Source: Thermogemmatispora onikobensis (GTDB taxonomy: Bacteria > Chloroflexota > Ktedonobacteria > Ktedonobacterales > Ktedonobacteraceae). From it: a DNA stretch of 64,000 bases. Below are positions 42,939 to 52,347 of this stretch, piece after piece. The notes below the pieces were generated by a model. That model was not told the DNA's origin. It saw nothing but the letters and a program-made list of their open reading frames with translations, and made no database searches. Numbering within the stretch: position 1 is the first letter of the stretch; each line of letters starts with the position of its first letter. The position numbers and the translations under genes were made by a program. Location of the stretch: the NCBI RefSeq assembly GCF_001748285.1, contig NZ_BDGT01000008.1, positions 62,001-126,000 on the forward strand, read 5' to 3'.

Positions 42939-43523
42939 AGCTGCACTACCTCCTTCTGATGTCTACAGCGCTCTCTAGCTGCCCTACCCGGCAGACAATA
43001 GGAGTATAGCATAGTTATAGCCCTCCCACTTCAAAGGGGTATATGATTTTCTTCATAAATTTTTATGAATTTCACTAATACACCTATCAACCAACTACGT
43101 TACCCTGAATAGGATCACTATTTTTTACTAAAAAATCTCGCCACTTTTTCAACCCCTACGACGTGTAAATATACCTTACATATGAAAATCTGGCAATCTA
43201 TCGTTACACAAGTGACCAGCAATACCTATGCGGAAGCATGAGCGAGTTATGGCTAGAGAGTAAAAGGTGTCCTCTCTCATAAGGGCAGTAACGAGCCGGA
43301 GAATTTCACCCCTGCTCCATTCTCACCTTCCCCGAGGGGGCAAAGTACGCTATCATATCAAGGCAGCCGGGAACAGCAGAGGACAACGGGGGTACCTCAG
43401 CCAGCCGCCATCGGCACTAGCAGGACCAGCCGGGCCGGGCCTGGCCGGACCGAGAGCCTATGAACCAGCCAGAGAGAACACACAACAGCCATCCTCACAG
43501 ACAGTACGAACGGAGAAAACCAC
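42939..43523. other. AT-rich divergent intergenic region with palindromes
   Basis: 585 bp between cas10 (leftward) and the cardiolipin synthase gene (rightward). 43000-43200 is markedly AT-rich for this genome. Dyads: TTCATAAA-tt-TTTATGAA (43052-43069), ATTTTTT-act-AAAAAAT (43120-43136) and TGTAA-N7-TTACA (43164-43180). There is no repeat-spacer series, so it is not a CRISPR array. TATCAT near 43353 may be part of a rightward promoter. No gene is evident. Confidence 0.5.
43003..43011 (-). promoter_or_regulatory. Extended -10 element of the type III CRISPR operon
   Basis: TGCTATACT read leftward (43003-43011), 65-70 nt before the cas10 ATG. A TTGAAG (43029-43034) upstream is 20 bp away, too far for a normal -35, so the extended -10 would have to do the work. 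The same nine bases serve the secD promoter at 15545. Confidence 0.55.
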
Positions 43524-44819
43524 ATGAGGCATAGAGAGCATCGAGAGCGCAGCAGCCCAACAAGCATAGCGATGGCCTTGCTCATCTCCCTCGCACGCCA
43601 CTTCTCCCTTAAGCGCCTGCTCCTACGCACCGTGGGGGCCATCCTCAGCGCCCAGGCCATCACCCTGATCATCCTGCAAGTTATCTCGCGTCAGCGCAAG
43701 CGCTACCTTCCCCAGGGCGGCTTCCCACACACGCGCTTTGCTGAGGTCACCATCGGACAGGACCACCTGCAGCTCTACGACTACGGGCGCGACCTCTACG
43801 ACGATATGCTCGCCGCCATCGACTCCGCTCAAGAAACCATTTATCTGGAATCATATATCTGGAAAGACGACAGCGTTGGCCGCGCCTTTAAAGAACACCT
43901 CATTCGCAAAGCCGAAGAAGGCGTTGCCGTCTACGTCATCTTCGACTGGTTCGCCAACCTGGTTGTCCCGCGCAAATTCAAAATCTTCCCTCCCACCATT
44001 CATGTGCTCCAGTACCAGGCGTTCCGCTACCCCTGGCATCTTTTCGATCCGCGACGCTATGCTCTCGACCATCGCAAACTACTCGTCGTCGACGGCAAAA
44101 TCGGCTTCATCGGCGGCTACAACATCGGCGAAACCTACGCCACCAGCTGGCGCGACACCCACCTGCGCATCCGCGGGCCAGCCGCCGCCGACCTGGCCCA
44201 GTCCTTCGTCGACTTCTGGAACCAGCACGTACCCGCCTATGAACGCATCACCAGGCGCCACCCGCGCTGCTTCAACCCGCTCATCAACGTGCGCGGCACC
44301 AGCGCCATGCGCCTCATGTTCCCCATCCGCGACATGTACATCGAGGCCATCGACCGCGCCCAGCAGTTTATTTACCTCACTAACGCCTACTTTGTTCCCG
44401 ATTCCATTCTGCTCGACGCCCTCAAGGCTGCCGCCCGGCGTGGCGTCGACGTCGAGATTCTCGTCCCCTGGATGTCCAACCACATCATCGCCGACTGGCT
44501 CTCGCGCAGCCACTTCAGCGAATGCCTCAAGGCCGGCATCCGCATCTTCGGCTATCGCCACATGCTCCACGCCAAAACCTGCACCATCGATGGCGAATGG
44601 GCAACCATCGGCACCGCCAACCTCGACCGCCTCAGCTCGATCGGCAACTACGAGATCAACGTGGAGATCTACAACGGCGACCTGGCCCGTCAGATGGAGG
44701 TCCTTTTCAAGTACGATAAGACCAATGCCTTCGAGCTGCGCCTCGAAGACTGGGAGCAGCGGCCCTGGTATGTGCGCCTCAGCGAGTGGCTCCTGACCCC
44801 ACTGCGCTTCTTGACATGA
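43524..44819 (+). CDS. Cardiolipin synthase-like phospholipase D family protein
   Basis: 431 residues, membrane-anchored by an N-terminal helix (about residues 33-54). Two HKD phosphatidyltransferase motifs are intact: HRKLLVVDGKIGFIGGYNIG and HAKTCTIDGEWATIGTANLD, each with the His-Lys-Asp triad, the order and spacing of bacterial cardiolipin synthases. It would join two phosphatidylglycerol molecules (or similar) into cardiolipin at the membrane. GGAG precedes the ATG by 9 nt. It stands alone, diverging from the CRISPR operon. Confidence 0.87.
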   Translation: MRHREHRERSSPTSIAMALLISLARHFSLKRLLLRTVGAILSAQAITLIILQVISRQRKRYLPQGGFPHTRFAEVTIGQDHLQLYDYGRDLYDDMLAAIDSAQETIYLESYIWKDDSVGRAFKEHLIRKAEEGVAVYVIFDWFANLVVPRKFKIFPPTIHVLQYQAFRYPWHLFDPRRYALDHRKLLVVDGKIGFIGGYNIGETYATSWRDTHLRIRGPAAADLAQSFVDFWNQHVPAYERITRRHPRCFNPLINVRGTSAMRLMFPIRDMYIEAIDRAQQFIYLTNAYFVPDSILLDALKAAARRGVDVEILVPWMSNHIIADWLSRSHFSECLKAGIRIFGYRHMLHAKTCTIDGEWATIGTANLDRLSSIGNYEINVEIYNGDLARQMEVLFKYDKTNAFELRLEDWEQRPWYVRLSEWLLTPLRFLT

Positions 44820-44854
44820 CTCTCCCACCCGCCACAGTTTTCCTGCCAGCAAGC

Positions 44855-44923
44855 AAAAAGAGAGCGCGCCCCGGCTGAGTCACTGGCAGCCTGCATCATC
44901 TGCCAGACTCAGCCGGGGCGCGC
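44855..44923 (-). terminator. Terminator of the lysine operon
   Basis: Perfect 18-bp GC-rich stem (44864-44881 with 44906-44923) that continues through a 2-nt bulge into a 6-bp inner stem TGGCAG/CTGCCA. Reading leftward it is followed by TCTCTTTTTG (T5 at 44855-44859). It starts 30 nt after the last lysine gene. Confidence 0.88.
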
Positions 44924-44953
44924 CCCTGCTCTCCACCGTCTGCTCATCAGTCT

Positions 44954-46054
44954 CTAGAGAAGCTGCCCCACCGCTGCCACGAATTCCTCGGTGGTCGCCC
45001 TGCCCCCCTGATCAGGAGGCAGCACCTGCCCGCGCCGATAGACCTCAGCAACGGCCTTCCTCAAGCGCCGCGCCTGCTCTCCATAGCCAAGATAGTCCAG
45101 CAACATGGCCCCAGAGAGCAGCATGGCCGTCGGGTTAATCACCCCCTTGCCAGCCAGATCCGGTGCGGAACCGTGCACCGGCTCAAAATAGGCATAGGCG
45201 GGACCATAGCAGCCACTTGGTGCCAGACCAAGCCCTCCAATGCAGCCAGCGGCCATATCGGCCAGAATGTCGCCGTGCTCATTCGAGAGCACAACCACAT
45301 CGAGGCTCTCAGGCACCGCTACCATGCGCCGCGCCAGATCATCAATCAGGAACTCCTGATACTCCAGCTCTCCATAGCGATGCACCGTCTCGCGCACTAT
45401 CTCGCGAAAGCGCCCATCGGTGCGCGGCTGAATCGAATACTTGGCGCCGAGCGTCACCCGTCCCGGATAGCCCTGAGCCTTGCGCTCCAGGGCCAGCTCA
45501 CAGGCAGCCTGCGCCACATAGGCCATTTGCTCATCGGTGCAGATGCGCACCGCATAGGCCCCCTGACGGTCCACCGGCGGCGGCTGCCACCAGCTGCGGC
45601 TGCTCGCCAGGGCCGCCAGTTCGGCCAGGTCTCCTTCGCGCGGTGGATACATCCCCTCCAGATTGTCGCGCACAATGACAAAATCGAAATGCTCCGGCTC
45701 GCGCATCGGACTGCGATAGCCCGGCTGCCAGCACACCGGACGAATGTTGACGCGCGTATCTTTGCCCCAGCGCAGATACCAGAGCACAGGCCGGCTTGGT
45801 CCGCCACTGGCCCCAAAGAGCGTGCACACCGCCCTGTCGATCAGCTCCTGCGTCTCCTGCGGAAAGGCCGCTCCGTAGCGCTCCTCGGCCTCACGCCCAC
45901 TGCTCCCTCTGACAAAGCGCAACTCCGGCACCAGGCGCCGCAAGACCTCCACGGTGGGCCAGACTACTTCGGGCGCGGCGTCATCGCCGGCAACGACGCA
46001 GATCAGCGCCGGCTCGTCCTGAACCAGTTCCCGCCGAAAGATGGCCGCGCTCAT
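44954..46054 (-). CDS. Homoisocitrate dehydrogenase-type enzyme
   Basis: Beta-decarboxylating dehydrogenase (isocitrate/isopropylmalate family), 366 residues; in the alpha-aminoadipate route it would oxidise homoisocitrate to 2-oxoadipate. Seen: GDDAAPEV at the N-terminus, a substrate loop with two arginines (NIRPVCWQPG...VIVRDNLEGMY), LSNEHGDILADMAAG (metal Asp pair) and the NAD-binding FEPVHGSAPDLAGKGVINPTAML. The operon full of LysW-pathway genes decides for homoisocitrate over isocitrate or isopropylmalate. ATGA overlap with the preceding gene. Confidence 0.85.
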   Translation of the reverse strand: MSAAIFRRELVQDEPALICVVAGDDAAPEVVWPTVEVLRRLVPELRFVRGSSGREAEERYGAAFPQETQELIDRAVCTLFGASGGPSRPVLWYLRWGKDTRVNIRPVCWQPGYRSPMREPEHFDFVIVRDNLEGMYPPREGDLAELAALASSRSWWQPPPVDRQGAYAVRICTDEQMAYVAQAACELALERKAQGYPGRVTLGAKYSIQPRTDGRFREIVRETVHRYGELEYQEFLIDDLARRMVAVPESLDVVVLSNEHGDILADMAAGCIGGLGLAPSGCYGPAYAYFEPVHGSAPDLAGKGVINPTAMLLSGAMLLDYLGYGEQARRLRKAVAEVYRRGQVLPPDQGGRATTEEFVAAVGQLL

Positions 46055-46539
46055 CGCAGCGTGCCCTCACGCCGGATGTATTCGATGATGCCCCCAGCCT
46101 CCACAATGCGCGCAATAAAGGGCGGTAGCGGCTGCGCCTGAAAGCGCTGGCCGGTGGTCAGGTTGGTAATCAGACCCTGCTCCAGCTCGACTTCGGCCTC
46201 TTGCCCATCCTCACTATTGAGCACAGCCTCCTCGCAGATCAGGACAGGCAGCCCGATGTTAATGGCATTGCGGTAGAAAATGCGAGCAAAGCTACGGGCA
46301 ATCACCGCCTTGACGCCGCTGGCTTGAATGGCCGCCGGGGCATGCTCGCGCGAGGAGCCACAGCCAAAATTGTGGCCGGCCACAATGATGTCGCCCGGGC
46401 GCACCTGCTGGGCAAACTCCGGCAGAATCTCACAGAGACAGTACTTCGCCAGCTGCGCACGGTCGGTCGTGACATTGTAACGCCCCGGAATGATGACATC
46501 GGTATTGATATTATCACCGAGCTTCCAGATACGTCCCAT
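46051..46539 (-). CDS. lysU: Homoaconitase small subunit
   Basis: 162 residues, the swivel domain of the aconitase family, working with the large subunit to convert homocitrate to homoisocitrate. Signatures: GDNINTDVIIPGRYN and GHNFGCGSSREHAPAAI, with the Ser-Arg of the substrate pocket; the NINTDVIIPGRY start and 160-residue length match LysU/LeuD-type proteins. The ATG at 46539 has AAGGAG 11 nt upstream; a TTG at 46569 lies before that site. Confidence 0.88.
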   Translation of the reverse strand: MGRIWKLGDNINTDVIIPGRYNVTTDRAQLAKYCLCEILPEFAQQVRPGDIIVAGHNFGCGSSREHAPAAIQASGVKAVIARSFARIFYRNAINIGLPVLICEEAVLNSEDGQEAEVELEQGLITNLTTGQRFQAQPLPPFIARIVEAGGIIEYIRREGTLR

Positions 46540-46644
46540 GCTCTTGATCGCTCCTTCTCTCACTCTCAATCTACAGTCGTTGCTCTACTGGACAGAGCAT
46601 CTGCCCTCTCGTCTCCTTTTGCTCACCAGCACCTGCTCACACAC

Positions 46645-47898
46645 TCAAGCAAGGAACTGGCGCGGATCGGTGATATGCCCGGTGATGGCCGTTGCCGCCA
46701 CCGTGGCCGGACTGCCTAGATAGATCTCGGCAGTGGGATCGCCCATGCGCCCGGTGAAATTGCGATTCATCGTCGTCAGGGCACGCTCGCCGGGACCAAG
46801 CACACCGAAGTGTCTACCAATGCAGGGGCCACAGCCCGGCGTCCCGACCGAGGCCCCAGCCTGGATAAAGGTTTCAATGTAGCCCAGGCGCAGCGCCTCC
46901 AGATAGACCTCCCGCGAGGCTGGAATAACGACCATGCGCGTAGTAGGATGAATGGTGCGCCCGCGCAAGATCGAGGCCGCGATCGCCAGATCGTCCAGCC
47001 GGCCATTGGTACAGGTGCCCAGGAAAACCTGATCGATCTGAATGTGCTCGACCTGCTCAACCGGGACCACGTTGTTGACATCCGGCGGGCAGGCCACCAG
47101 CGGTGACAACTCTGAGACATCGACTTCGACCACACGCTCGTAGCGCGGATTCTGCGGCTGCAGCATCGGATAGCTACGATTGACACGCCCACGCAGCCAA
47201 GCCTCGGTGGTGGCATCGGGCGCGACCAGACCGGTCTTGGCTCCCATCTCGATGGCCATGTTGCAGAGCGTGAAGCGCTCGCTGACCGAAAGAGCTTCGA
47301 CAAGCGGGCCGCTATACTCCAGGGCGCGGTAGTTGGCCCCATCCACACCAATACGCCGCACCAGCTCCAGCGTCACATCTTTGACATAGACGCCGGGTTG
47401 CAACTGCCCCGTCAGGCGCACATTGATGGTCTCGGGGACGCGGAACCAACTGCGCCCTGTAGCATAGGCTACGCCAATATCGGTCGACCCCATGCCGGTG
47501 GCGAAGGCTCCGAGGGCGCCATAGGTGCAGGTGTGGCTGTCAGCCCCAACGATAATCTCGCCCGGTGCCACAAAGCCACGCTCCGGCATCACCTGATGAC
47601 AAATGCCCTCTTGCAGGATCTGGATGCCCTGCTCACGGGCAAAGCCGCGGATATCTCGCTGGAGAGTAGCCGCCGCCACGGTGGCCGCCGGGACAATGTG
47701 ATCAAACACGATGTGCGCACGTGCGGGATCAAAGACGTGCCCGCCGCGCTCGCCCGTCAGTTTGCGAAAGGCTTGAATGGCCAGCGGCGAGGTCGTGTCA
47801 TGGCTCATGACGTGATCAACGTCGACGATCACAATCTCGCCAGCGTTCACTGGCCGGCCCAGTTTATAGCTAAAGATCTCTTCGGCTAGCGTTCCCAT
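46645..47898 (-). CDS. lysT: Homoaconitase large subunit
   Basis: 417 residues, the [4Fe-4S] part of the homoaconitase. Cluster ligands are the Cys in FLGTCTNGR and the pair in GCGPCIGRHFGV; other family blocks are VDHVMSHDTTSP, GADSHTCTYGALGAFATGMGSTD and NRNFTGRMGDP. LeuC- and LysT-type enzymes share these; the operon points to homoaconitate. The start lies 13 nt inside the end of the homocitrate synthase gene. A 105-nt gap separates it from the small-subunit gene. Confidence 0.9.
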   Translation of the reverse strand: MGTLAEEIFSYKLGRPVNAGEIVIVDVDHVMSHDTTSPLAIQAFRKLTGERGGHVFDPARAHIVFDHIVPAATVAAATLQRDIRGFAREQGIQILQEGICHQVMPERGFVAPGEIIVGADSHTCTYGALGAFATGMGSTDIGVAYATGRSWFRVPETINVRLTGQLQPGVYVKDVTLELVRRIGVDGANYRALEYSGPLVEALSVSERFTLCNMAIEMGAKTGLVAPDATTEAWLRGRVNRSYPMLQPQNPRYERVVEVDVSELSPLVACPPDVNNVVPVEQVEHIQIDQVFLGTCTNGRLDDLAIAASILRGRTIHPTTRMVVIPASREVYLEALRLGYIETFIQAGASVGTPGCGPCIGRHFGVLGPGERALTTMNRNFTGRMGDPTAEIYLGSPATVAATAITGHITDPRQFLA

Positions 47899-49037
47899 GC
47901 GGTACTCCTTTGCTGCTCATACCAGGATTGAATAAAAGCGTCAACGGCCTCTGACGAGAGCGGCCCCTCCTCAGCTCGCATTTTCAGCGACCAGGTCAGC
48001 TCACGCACTTCCTCATCGTTCAGCTGCAGCCCCAGCTCCGCAGCTCGATGAGCGACAGCATGGCTGCCCGTGAAGCGCGAACCCAGGTCTACCCGGCGCT
48101 CCAGGCCAAAGTCCGCCGGATTCAGGATCTCATAGGCCCGCGGATTGTTGAGAATGGCCCGCGTGTGCACACCCGCGCGATGAGTGAAGGCGTACGGCGC
48201 TGTAATCGGATTATTGAAAGGGATAGGGAGATGAAGACATTGAGCAACATAATCATCGAGAGGCGCTAACTGCCTTAAATCGCGCTGCTGCAGCGTCTCA
48301 GGATAATGCAGGTAGAGCTGCGCCACCAGGCCACTCAGTGAAGCAATGCCATTGCGCTCGCCGATGCCCAGTACAGTCACATCCAGACAATCCGCACCGG
48401 CTTCATAGGCGGCAACGGTATTGGCAATGGCGCAGCCGCTATCGTTGTGCCCATGAAACTCGATCCCAACCTGGGGATAGCGCTCGGCACAGAGGCGAAT
48501 GATGCGCTCGACCTGGCGCGGCGTGGCAATGCCCACCGAATCGGGCAGGCCGATGCGCTCCACCCCAGCCTCCACTACGGCATCAAAGACGGTCAACAGG
48601 TCGACCAGATCACTGCGGAAGGCATCCTCAGCCGAGAAACGCACATAGCGCCCCGCCTCCCGAATGCGCTGGATCAGCGGCACGGCATCGGCGATAATCC
48701 TCTCGATGCGCTTACCATGACTATAAGAGCGCAACTCGGGTGAGGTGCCATAGAAGAGGTTGACGCCGGCCACCGGGGTTGCCAGAGCTGCCTCGACATC
48801 CGCCTCAACACAGCGCACATGGGTCACGATGCGCGCCCGCAGCCCCAGGGCGCAGAGATGCTCGATGGCTTCGCGGATGCGCGGCGCCGAGATCGGCGAG
48901 GGTACCTCAATGAAATCGACGCCGAAGGCATCCAGCATACGAGCAATAGCAATCTGCTGCTCCAGATTGAAGAAAGCGCCGGCGAACTGCTCGCCTTCTC
49001 TGAGCGTCGTATCGAGAATGTGCAGCGCTCGTCTCAT
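47886..49037 (-). CDS. lysS: Homocitrate synthase
   Basis: First enzyme of the alpha-aminoadipate pathway: joins acetyl-CoA and 2-oxoglutarate. 383 residues, DRE-TIM (isopropylmalate synthase) superfamily. The metal and acid-base motif is LDTTLREGEQFAGA, and FHGHNDSGCAIAN holds the metal-binding His pair; AGVHTRAILNNPRAYEIL in the C-terminal part is typical for homocitrate synthases. No regulatory LeuA-dimer domain follows. ATGA overlap with the lysJK gene. Confidence 0.9.
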   Translation of the reverse strand: MRRALHILDTTLREGEQFAGAFFNLEQQIAIARMLDAFGVDFIEVPSPISAPRIREAIEHLCALGLRARIVTHVRCVEADVEAALATPVAGVNLFYGTSPELRSYSHGKRIERIIADAVPLIQRIREAGRYVRFSAEDAFRSDLVDLLTVFDAVVEAGVERIGLPDSVGIATPRQVERIIRLCAERYPQVGIEFHGHNDSGCAIANTVAAYEAGADCLDVTVLGIGERNGIASLSGLVAQLYLHYPETLQQRDLRQLAPLDDYVAQCLHLPIPFNNPITAPYAFTHRAGVHTRAILNNPRAYEILNPADFGLERRVDLGSRFTGSHAVAHRAAELGLQLNDEEVRELTWSLKMRAEEGPLSSEAVDAFIQSWYEQQRSTAWER

Positions 49038-51418
49038 CGCTCCTCGTCCTCCTCTCCGCCTGCCACCTCCTGAGCCAGGCTTGTCAGCACGCGCTCCAGG
49101 ATGGCAATGGCCTCCATATATTCCTCCACAGCAAGGTGTTCCCCGGGTGTATGATCCAGGCGCGCGTCGCCCGGACCATAGGCCACAATCTCAGGTCCCC
49201 AGGCCGGCCCCACGACGTTCATATCCGAAGTGCCGGTCTTGACTTTAAAGGCAGGCTGGATTCCCATTGCCCTCATGGCCTGCACAAAGGCGCGCACCAG
49301 CCTGGTCGTGCGCGGTGCCTGAAAGGCAGCTTCTTCGCCACTGAATTCTAATGCTAGATCTGACTCTTCTGCCCAGTGCTGCAGTTCCTCACGCAGCGCC
49401 TGCGCTGAGCAGGCCAGCGGCAGACGATAGCCAATGCGCAGCGTCGCCCACTCATGGAGACCATCCTGTTCACTCTCGATGCTGCGCAGCACCGGCTGCA
49501 GCGACGCAAAAGGTGAGCTGCCACCATGCAGACGGTTCCACTCCTCTGCATGCTGCCTGACCCGCTCCCAGAAGGCCGCGGCTGCCTCCGCCGCCGTCTG
49601 GCGTGGCCCAGCGCTGTGACCACAGGGACGTACCACTCGCCCGTCAACAAGCAGTCGCCCTTTGTAGCCGAGCGTCACCGCCCGGCTGCCGCTTGGTTCG
49701 CCGATCATGCACGCATAGGGACGATAGCGCTCTACGACGGCACGCGCTCCACGCGAGGTGGCCGCCTCCTCTTCGACAGCCCCAATGACCACAATAGGAC
49801 GCTGCAGATGGCGACGCCCCACCAGGCGCGCTGCCGCCGCCAGGAAAGCCGCCAGCGGCCCCTTGGCATCCACGGCCCCACGTCCGTAAAGTCTGCCCTC
49901 GCGGAAAGCCACCGGGATCGCCCCGGGCACGGTATCCATATGCCCCAGCAGCACCAGCGGCGCTCGTCGGGCGGCTTCCGCGGCCACAGGTACCGTGGCG
50001 ATCAGGTTGCCGACCTCGTCAATGGCAGTTTGTAGTCCGAGGCGTGGCAGATATTCGGCCAGCCAGGTCGCAAGGACACGCTCCTGACCCGAGAGACTGG
50101 GAATGCTGACCATACGATAGAGCAGCTCAATCTCAGCAGCCTGTTCAGCGGCTGCCCCTTCCCCTGCCGAGGCCGTCTGCGCGTGCGCAGGACGAGGCTC
50201 TGCCGTCGCTGCCGGCTGGCCGGCTTGCAATACCTCTGCCAGGCAGTCGAGCGCCTGGTCAAGCTGCTCCTCGCTGATGACTAGCGGCGGCAGCAAGCGG
50301 ATGACGTTGGGACCTGCGGGCAGGGCCAGCACGCCGCGCTCTAGCAGCGCTTCGAGATAGGGTTGCACGCGCGTGCGCAGTTCGACGCCGAGCAGCAGGC
50401 CCAGGCCACGCACCTCGCGAATCAGCGGCGACTGCAGTGCCCTCAGACGCTCCAGAGCATGCTGACCGAGGCGCGCGGCTCTCTCAGCCAGTTCCTCGCG
50501 CTCGATGATGTCCAGCGTCTCCAGGGCCGCAGCACAGACCAACGGATTGCCGCCGAAGGTGCTGCCATGCGTGCCCGGCGTCAGCCGCCCGCTGGCAATT
50601 ACACGCTCACCAAGTGCCACTACTCCCATCGGCAACCCTCCGGCGATTCCTTTAGCCAGACAGAGCAGGTCGGGCTGCAGCCCATAATGCTCGCAGGCCA
50701 GGAAGCGCCCCGTGCGTCCGCAGCCAGTCTGTACCTCGTCGACGATCAGCAAGATTCCACGCTCCTGGCAGAGCCTGGCCAGCTCACGCACGTAGGTCGC
50801 ATCGGCCACATGGACCCCGCCTTCTCCCTGGACCAGCTCAATGAGAACCGCTGCTGTCTGATCGTCGATCGCTCGCTCCAGAGCCGCCAGGTCGTTGTAG
50901 CGCACATGCCTGATCTCTGGTACCAGAGGAGCAAATGGCTCGCGATAGCTGCGTTCCCAGGTGGCCGAGAGCGCGCCGAACGTGCGTCCGTGAAAGCCAC
51001 GCAGAGTGGCAATGATGCCCGGTCGTCCGGTCGCCAGACGAGCAAACTTGATCGCTCCTTCGACCGCTTCAGCCCCACTGTTGCAGAGAAAGAAACGCTG
51101 CAATCCGGACGGCATGAGCTGCGCCAGACGCTCTAGCAGACGCGCCCGCACATCGTTGTAGACACTCTCGGGGCAGGTAATCAGGCGCTGCGCCTGGGCC
51201 GCCAGCGCTGCGGCAATCTCCGCCCGCCCATGTCCGATGTTTGCCACTCCATGCCCGGCGGCGCAGTCAATGTAGCAGCGTCCCCGCGCATCCCAGAGCA
51301 GCGCCCCCTCGCCGCGCACGATCTCCACTGGCCGCTTGTTGTAGACGCCGCTGGTGTGAAGGCGCTCCAGATCCATCAGCGTCTCGAAGGCCGCCGCTGG
51401 TTCGCTGAGTATGCTCAT
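49034..51418 (-). CDS. lysJK: Fusion of LysW-lysine aminotransferase (LysJ) and LysW-lysine hydrolase (LysK)
   Basis: 794 residues, two enzymes in one chain. Residues 1-400: class III PLP aminotransferase of the acetylornithine type (CNSGAEAVEGAIKFAR, IVDEVQTGCGRTG, the PLP lysine in CLAKGIAGGLP), which makes LysW-gamma-lysine from the semialdehyde. A linker of about 30 Ala/Glu-rich residues follows. Residues 432-785: M20/M28-type metallopeptidase (LLGHMDTVPG, GRGAVDAKGPLAAF, GAVEEEAATSRGA, KTGTSDMNV), which frees lysine from LysW. The two steps are consecutive, so channelling of carrier-bound intermediate is plausible. No frame break is seen across the linker. Confidence 0.92.
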   Translation of the reverse strand: MSILSEPAAAFETLMDLERLHTSGVYNKRPVEIVRGEGALLWDARGRCYIDCAAGHGVANIGHGRAEIAAALAAQAQRLITCPESVYNDVRARLLERLAQLMPSGLQRFFLCNSGAEAVEGAIKFARLATGRPGIIATLRGFHGRTFGALSATWERSYREPFAPLVPEIRHVRYNDLAALERAIDDQTAAVLIELVQGEGGVHVADATYVRELARLCQERGILLIVDEVQTGCGRTGRFLACEHYGLQPDLLCLAKGIAGGLPMGVVALGERVIASGRLTPGTHGSTFGGNPLVCAAALETLDIIEREELAERAARLGQHALERLRALQSPLIREVRGLGLLLGVELRTRVQPYLEALLERGVLALPAGPNVIRLLPPLVISEEQLDQALDCLAEVLQAGQPAATAEPRPAHAQTASAGEGAAAEQAAEIELLYRMVSIPSLSGQERVLATWLAEYLPRLGLQTAIDEVGNLIATVPVAAEAARRAPLVLLGHMDTVPGAIPVAFREGRLYGRGAVDAKGPLAAFLAAAARLVGRRHLQRPIVVIGAVEEEAATSRGARAVVERYRPYACMIGEPSGSRAVTLGYKGRLLVDGRVVRPCGHSAGPRQTAAEAAAAFWERVRQHAEEWNRLHGGSSPFASLQPVLRSIESEQDGLHEWATLRIGYRLPLACSAQALREELQHWAEESDLALEFSGEEAAFQAPRTTRLVRAFVQAMRAMGIQPAFKVKTGTSDMNVVGPAWGPEIVAYGPGDARLDHTPGEHLAVEEYMEAIAILERVLTSLAQEVAGGEEDEER

Positions 51419-52284
51419 CGCCGCACCTCCCCCGAGAGCGCCGGCTGCTGATAAACTGGGGACGCCTCAGCCTCACAGGAGCTGGAAGCGGCAATGACTG
51501 TCCCAGCACCCGCCAGAACCGCCGCCAGCGAGCCAGAGCCAATGCAGACGCGGCGCACTCCACCAGCCAGGGCCTCCTGAGCGCCGAGCAACTTCTTACG
51601 CATGCGCCCCTGAGCGTAGGAGAGATAGCGCTCCAGCTCGTGGGCCACGATCGTGGGCACCACACTGCGCGGATCGGCCAGATCGCGCAGCAACCCCGGC
51701 ACGTTAGTGAGAATGGCCAGCGTCTCCGCCCCCAAGGCTGCCGCGACCGCCGCCGCCACCCGGTCCCCGTCAACATTCAAGCGCTCTCCCTCCAGACCCA
51801 GGGCCAGCGGCGCTACTACCGGTGTATAGCCCGCCTCCAGGAGCAGGCGCAGCAACGGGGCATTGACTTGCTCGATCTGCCCACTGTAGTCATCGCGCAC
51901 CACACGCACGCGGCCATCCGGCATCACCGCCCGCAGGGCCGTCTTGCGCCGCGCTCGCAGTAGCTGACCATCAACGCCAGCCAGCCCCACAGCATTGACA
52001 CCGCAGCGCTGCAGGAGCGCCACCAGTTCCGTGTTGATCTGACCAGCTACTGCCATCGCATAAATACGCAAGGTCTCGGCATCGGTATAGCGACTGGTCA
52101 TTCCATTGGGAGCCGTGAGAACCTGCATGGGGTGGCCCAGGCGCTCGCTCAGCTCATTCGTGAGCTGGGAGCCGCCATGTACCACCACTACCCGCTCGCC
52201 CTCCCTCACCAGGCGCGCAATCTCCTCAACAACCGGCGTCGCATCAATCCCGGCCCCACCGCCAATCTTGACAACGAGAGTCAT
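51415..52284 (-). CDS. lysZ: LysW-aminoadipate kinase
   Basis: 289 residues, amino-acid kinase family (acetylglutamate kinase-like). It phosphorylates the distal carboxyl of LysW-bound alpha-aminoadipate. Seen: VVKIGGGAGID at the N-terminus, VVVHGGSQLTNELSERLG, and the ATP-binding TNVPGLLRD followed by GRMRKKLLGAQEALAGGVRRVCIG. GAGGAGG lies 9 nt before the ATG; the stop overlaps the lysJK start (ATGA). The carrier LysW gene in the operon separates it from true ArgB. Confidence 0.9.
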   Translation of the reverse strand: MTLVVKIGGGAGIDATPVVEEIARLVREGERVVVVHGGSQLTNELSERLGHPMQVLTAPNGMTSRYTDAETLRIYAMAVAGQINTELVALLQRCGVNAVGLAGVDGQLLRARRKTALRAVMPDGRVRVVRDDYSGQIEQVNAPLLRLLLEAGYTPVVAPLALGLEGERLNVDGDRVAAAVAAALGAETLAILTNVPGLLRDLADPRSVVPTIVAHELERYLSYAQGRMRKKLLGAQEALAGGVRRVCIGSGSLAAVLAGAGTVIAASSSCEAEASPVYQQPALSGEVRR

Positions 52285-52347
52285 GGCCCGTGCCTCCTCT
52301 TCTCTTGCTCTCCTGACCGAACCGAACCGAACAGAACAGCACTCAGA

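Noticed and set aside
42939-43523. Possible CRISPR array or leader beside cas10
   Set aside because: No repeat of 20 bp or more recurs; only short dyads are present.
43738-44796. 352-residue rightward open frame rich in Ser/Thr/Pro
   Set aside because: Lies in another frame of the cardiolipin synthase gene, whose two HKD motifs are intact in the chosen frame.
44079-44852. 257-residue leftward open frame (Val/Asp/Gly-rich)
   Set aside because: Antisense to the cardiolipin synthase gene; composition typical of a shadow frame.
45173-46141. 322-residue rightward open frame
   Set aside because: Antisense to the homoisocitrate dehydrogenase gene; no domain pattern.
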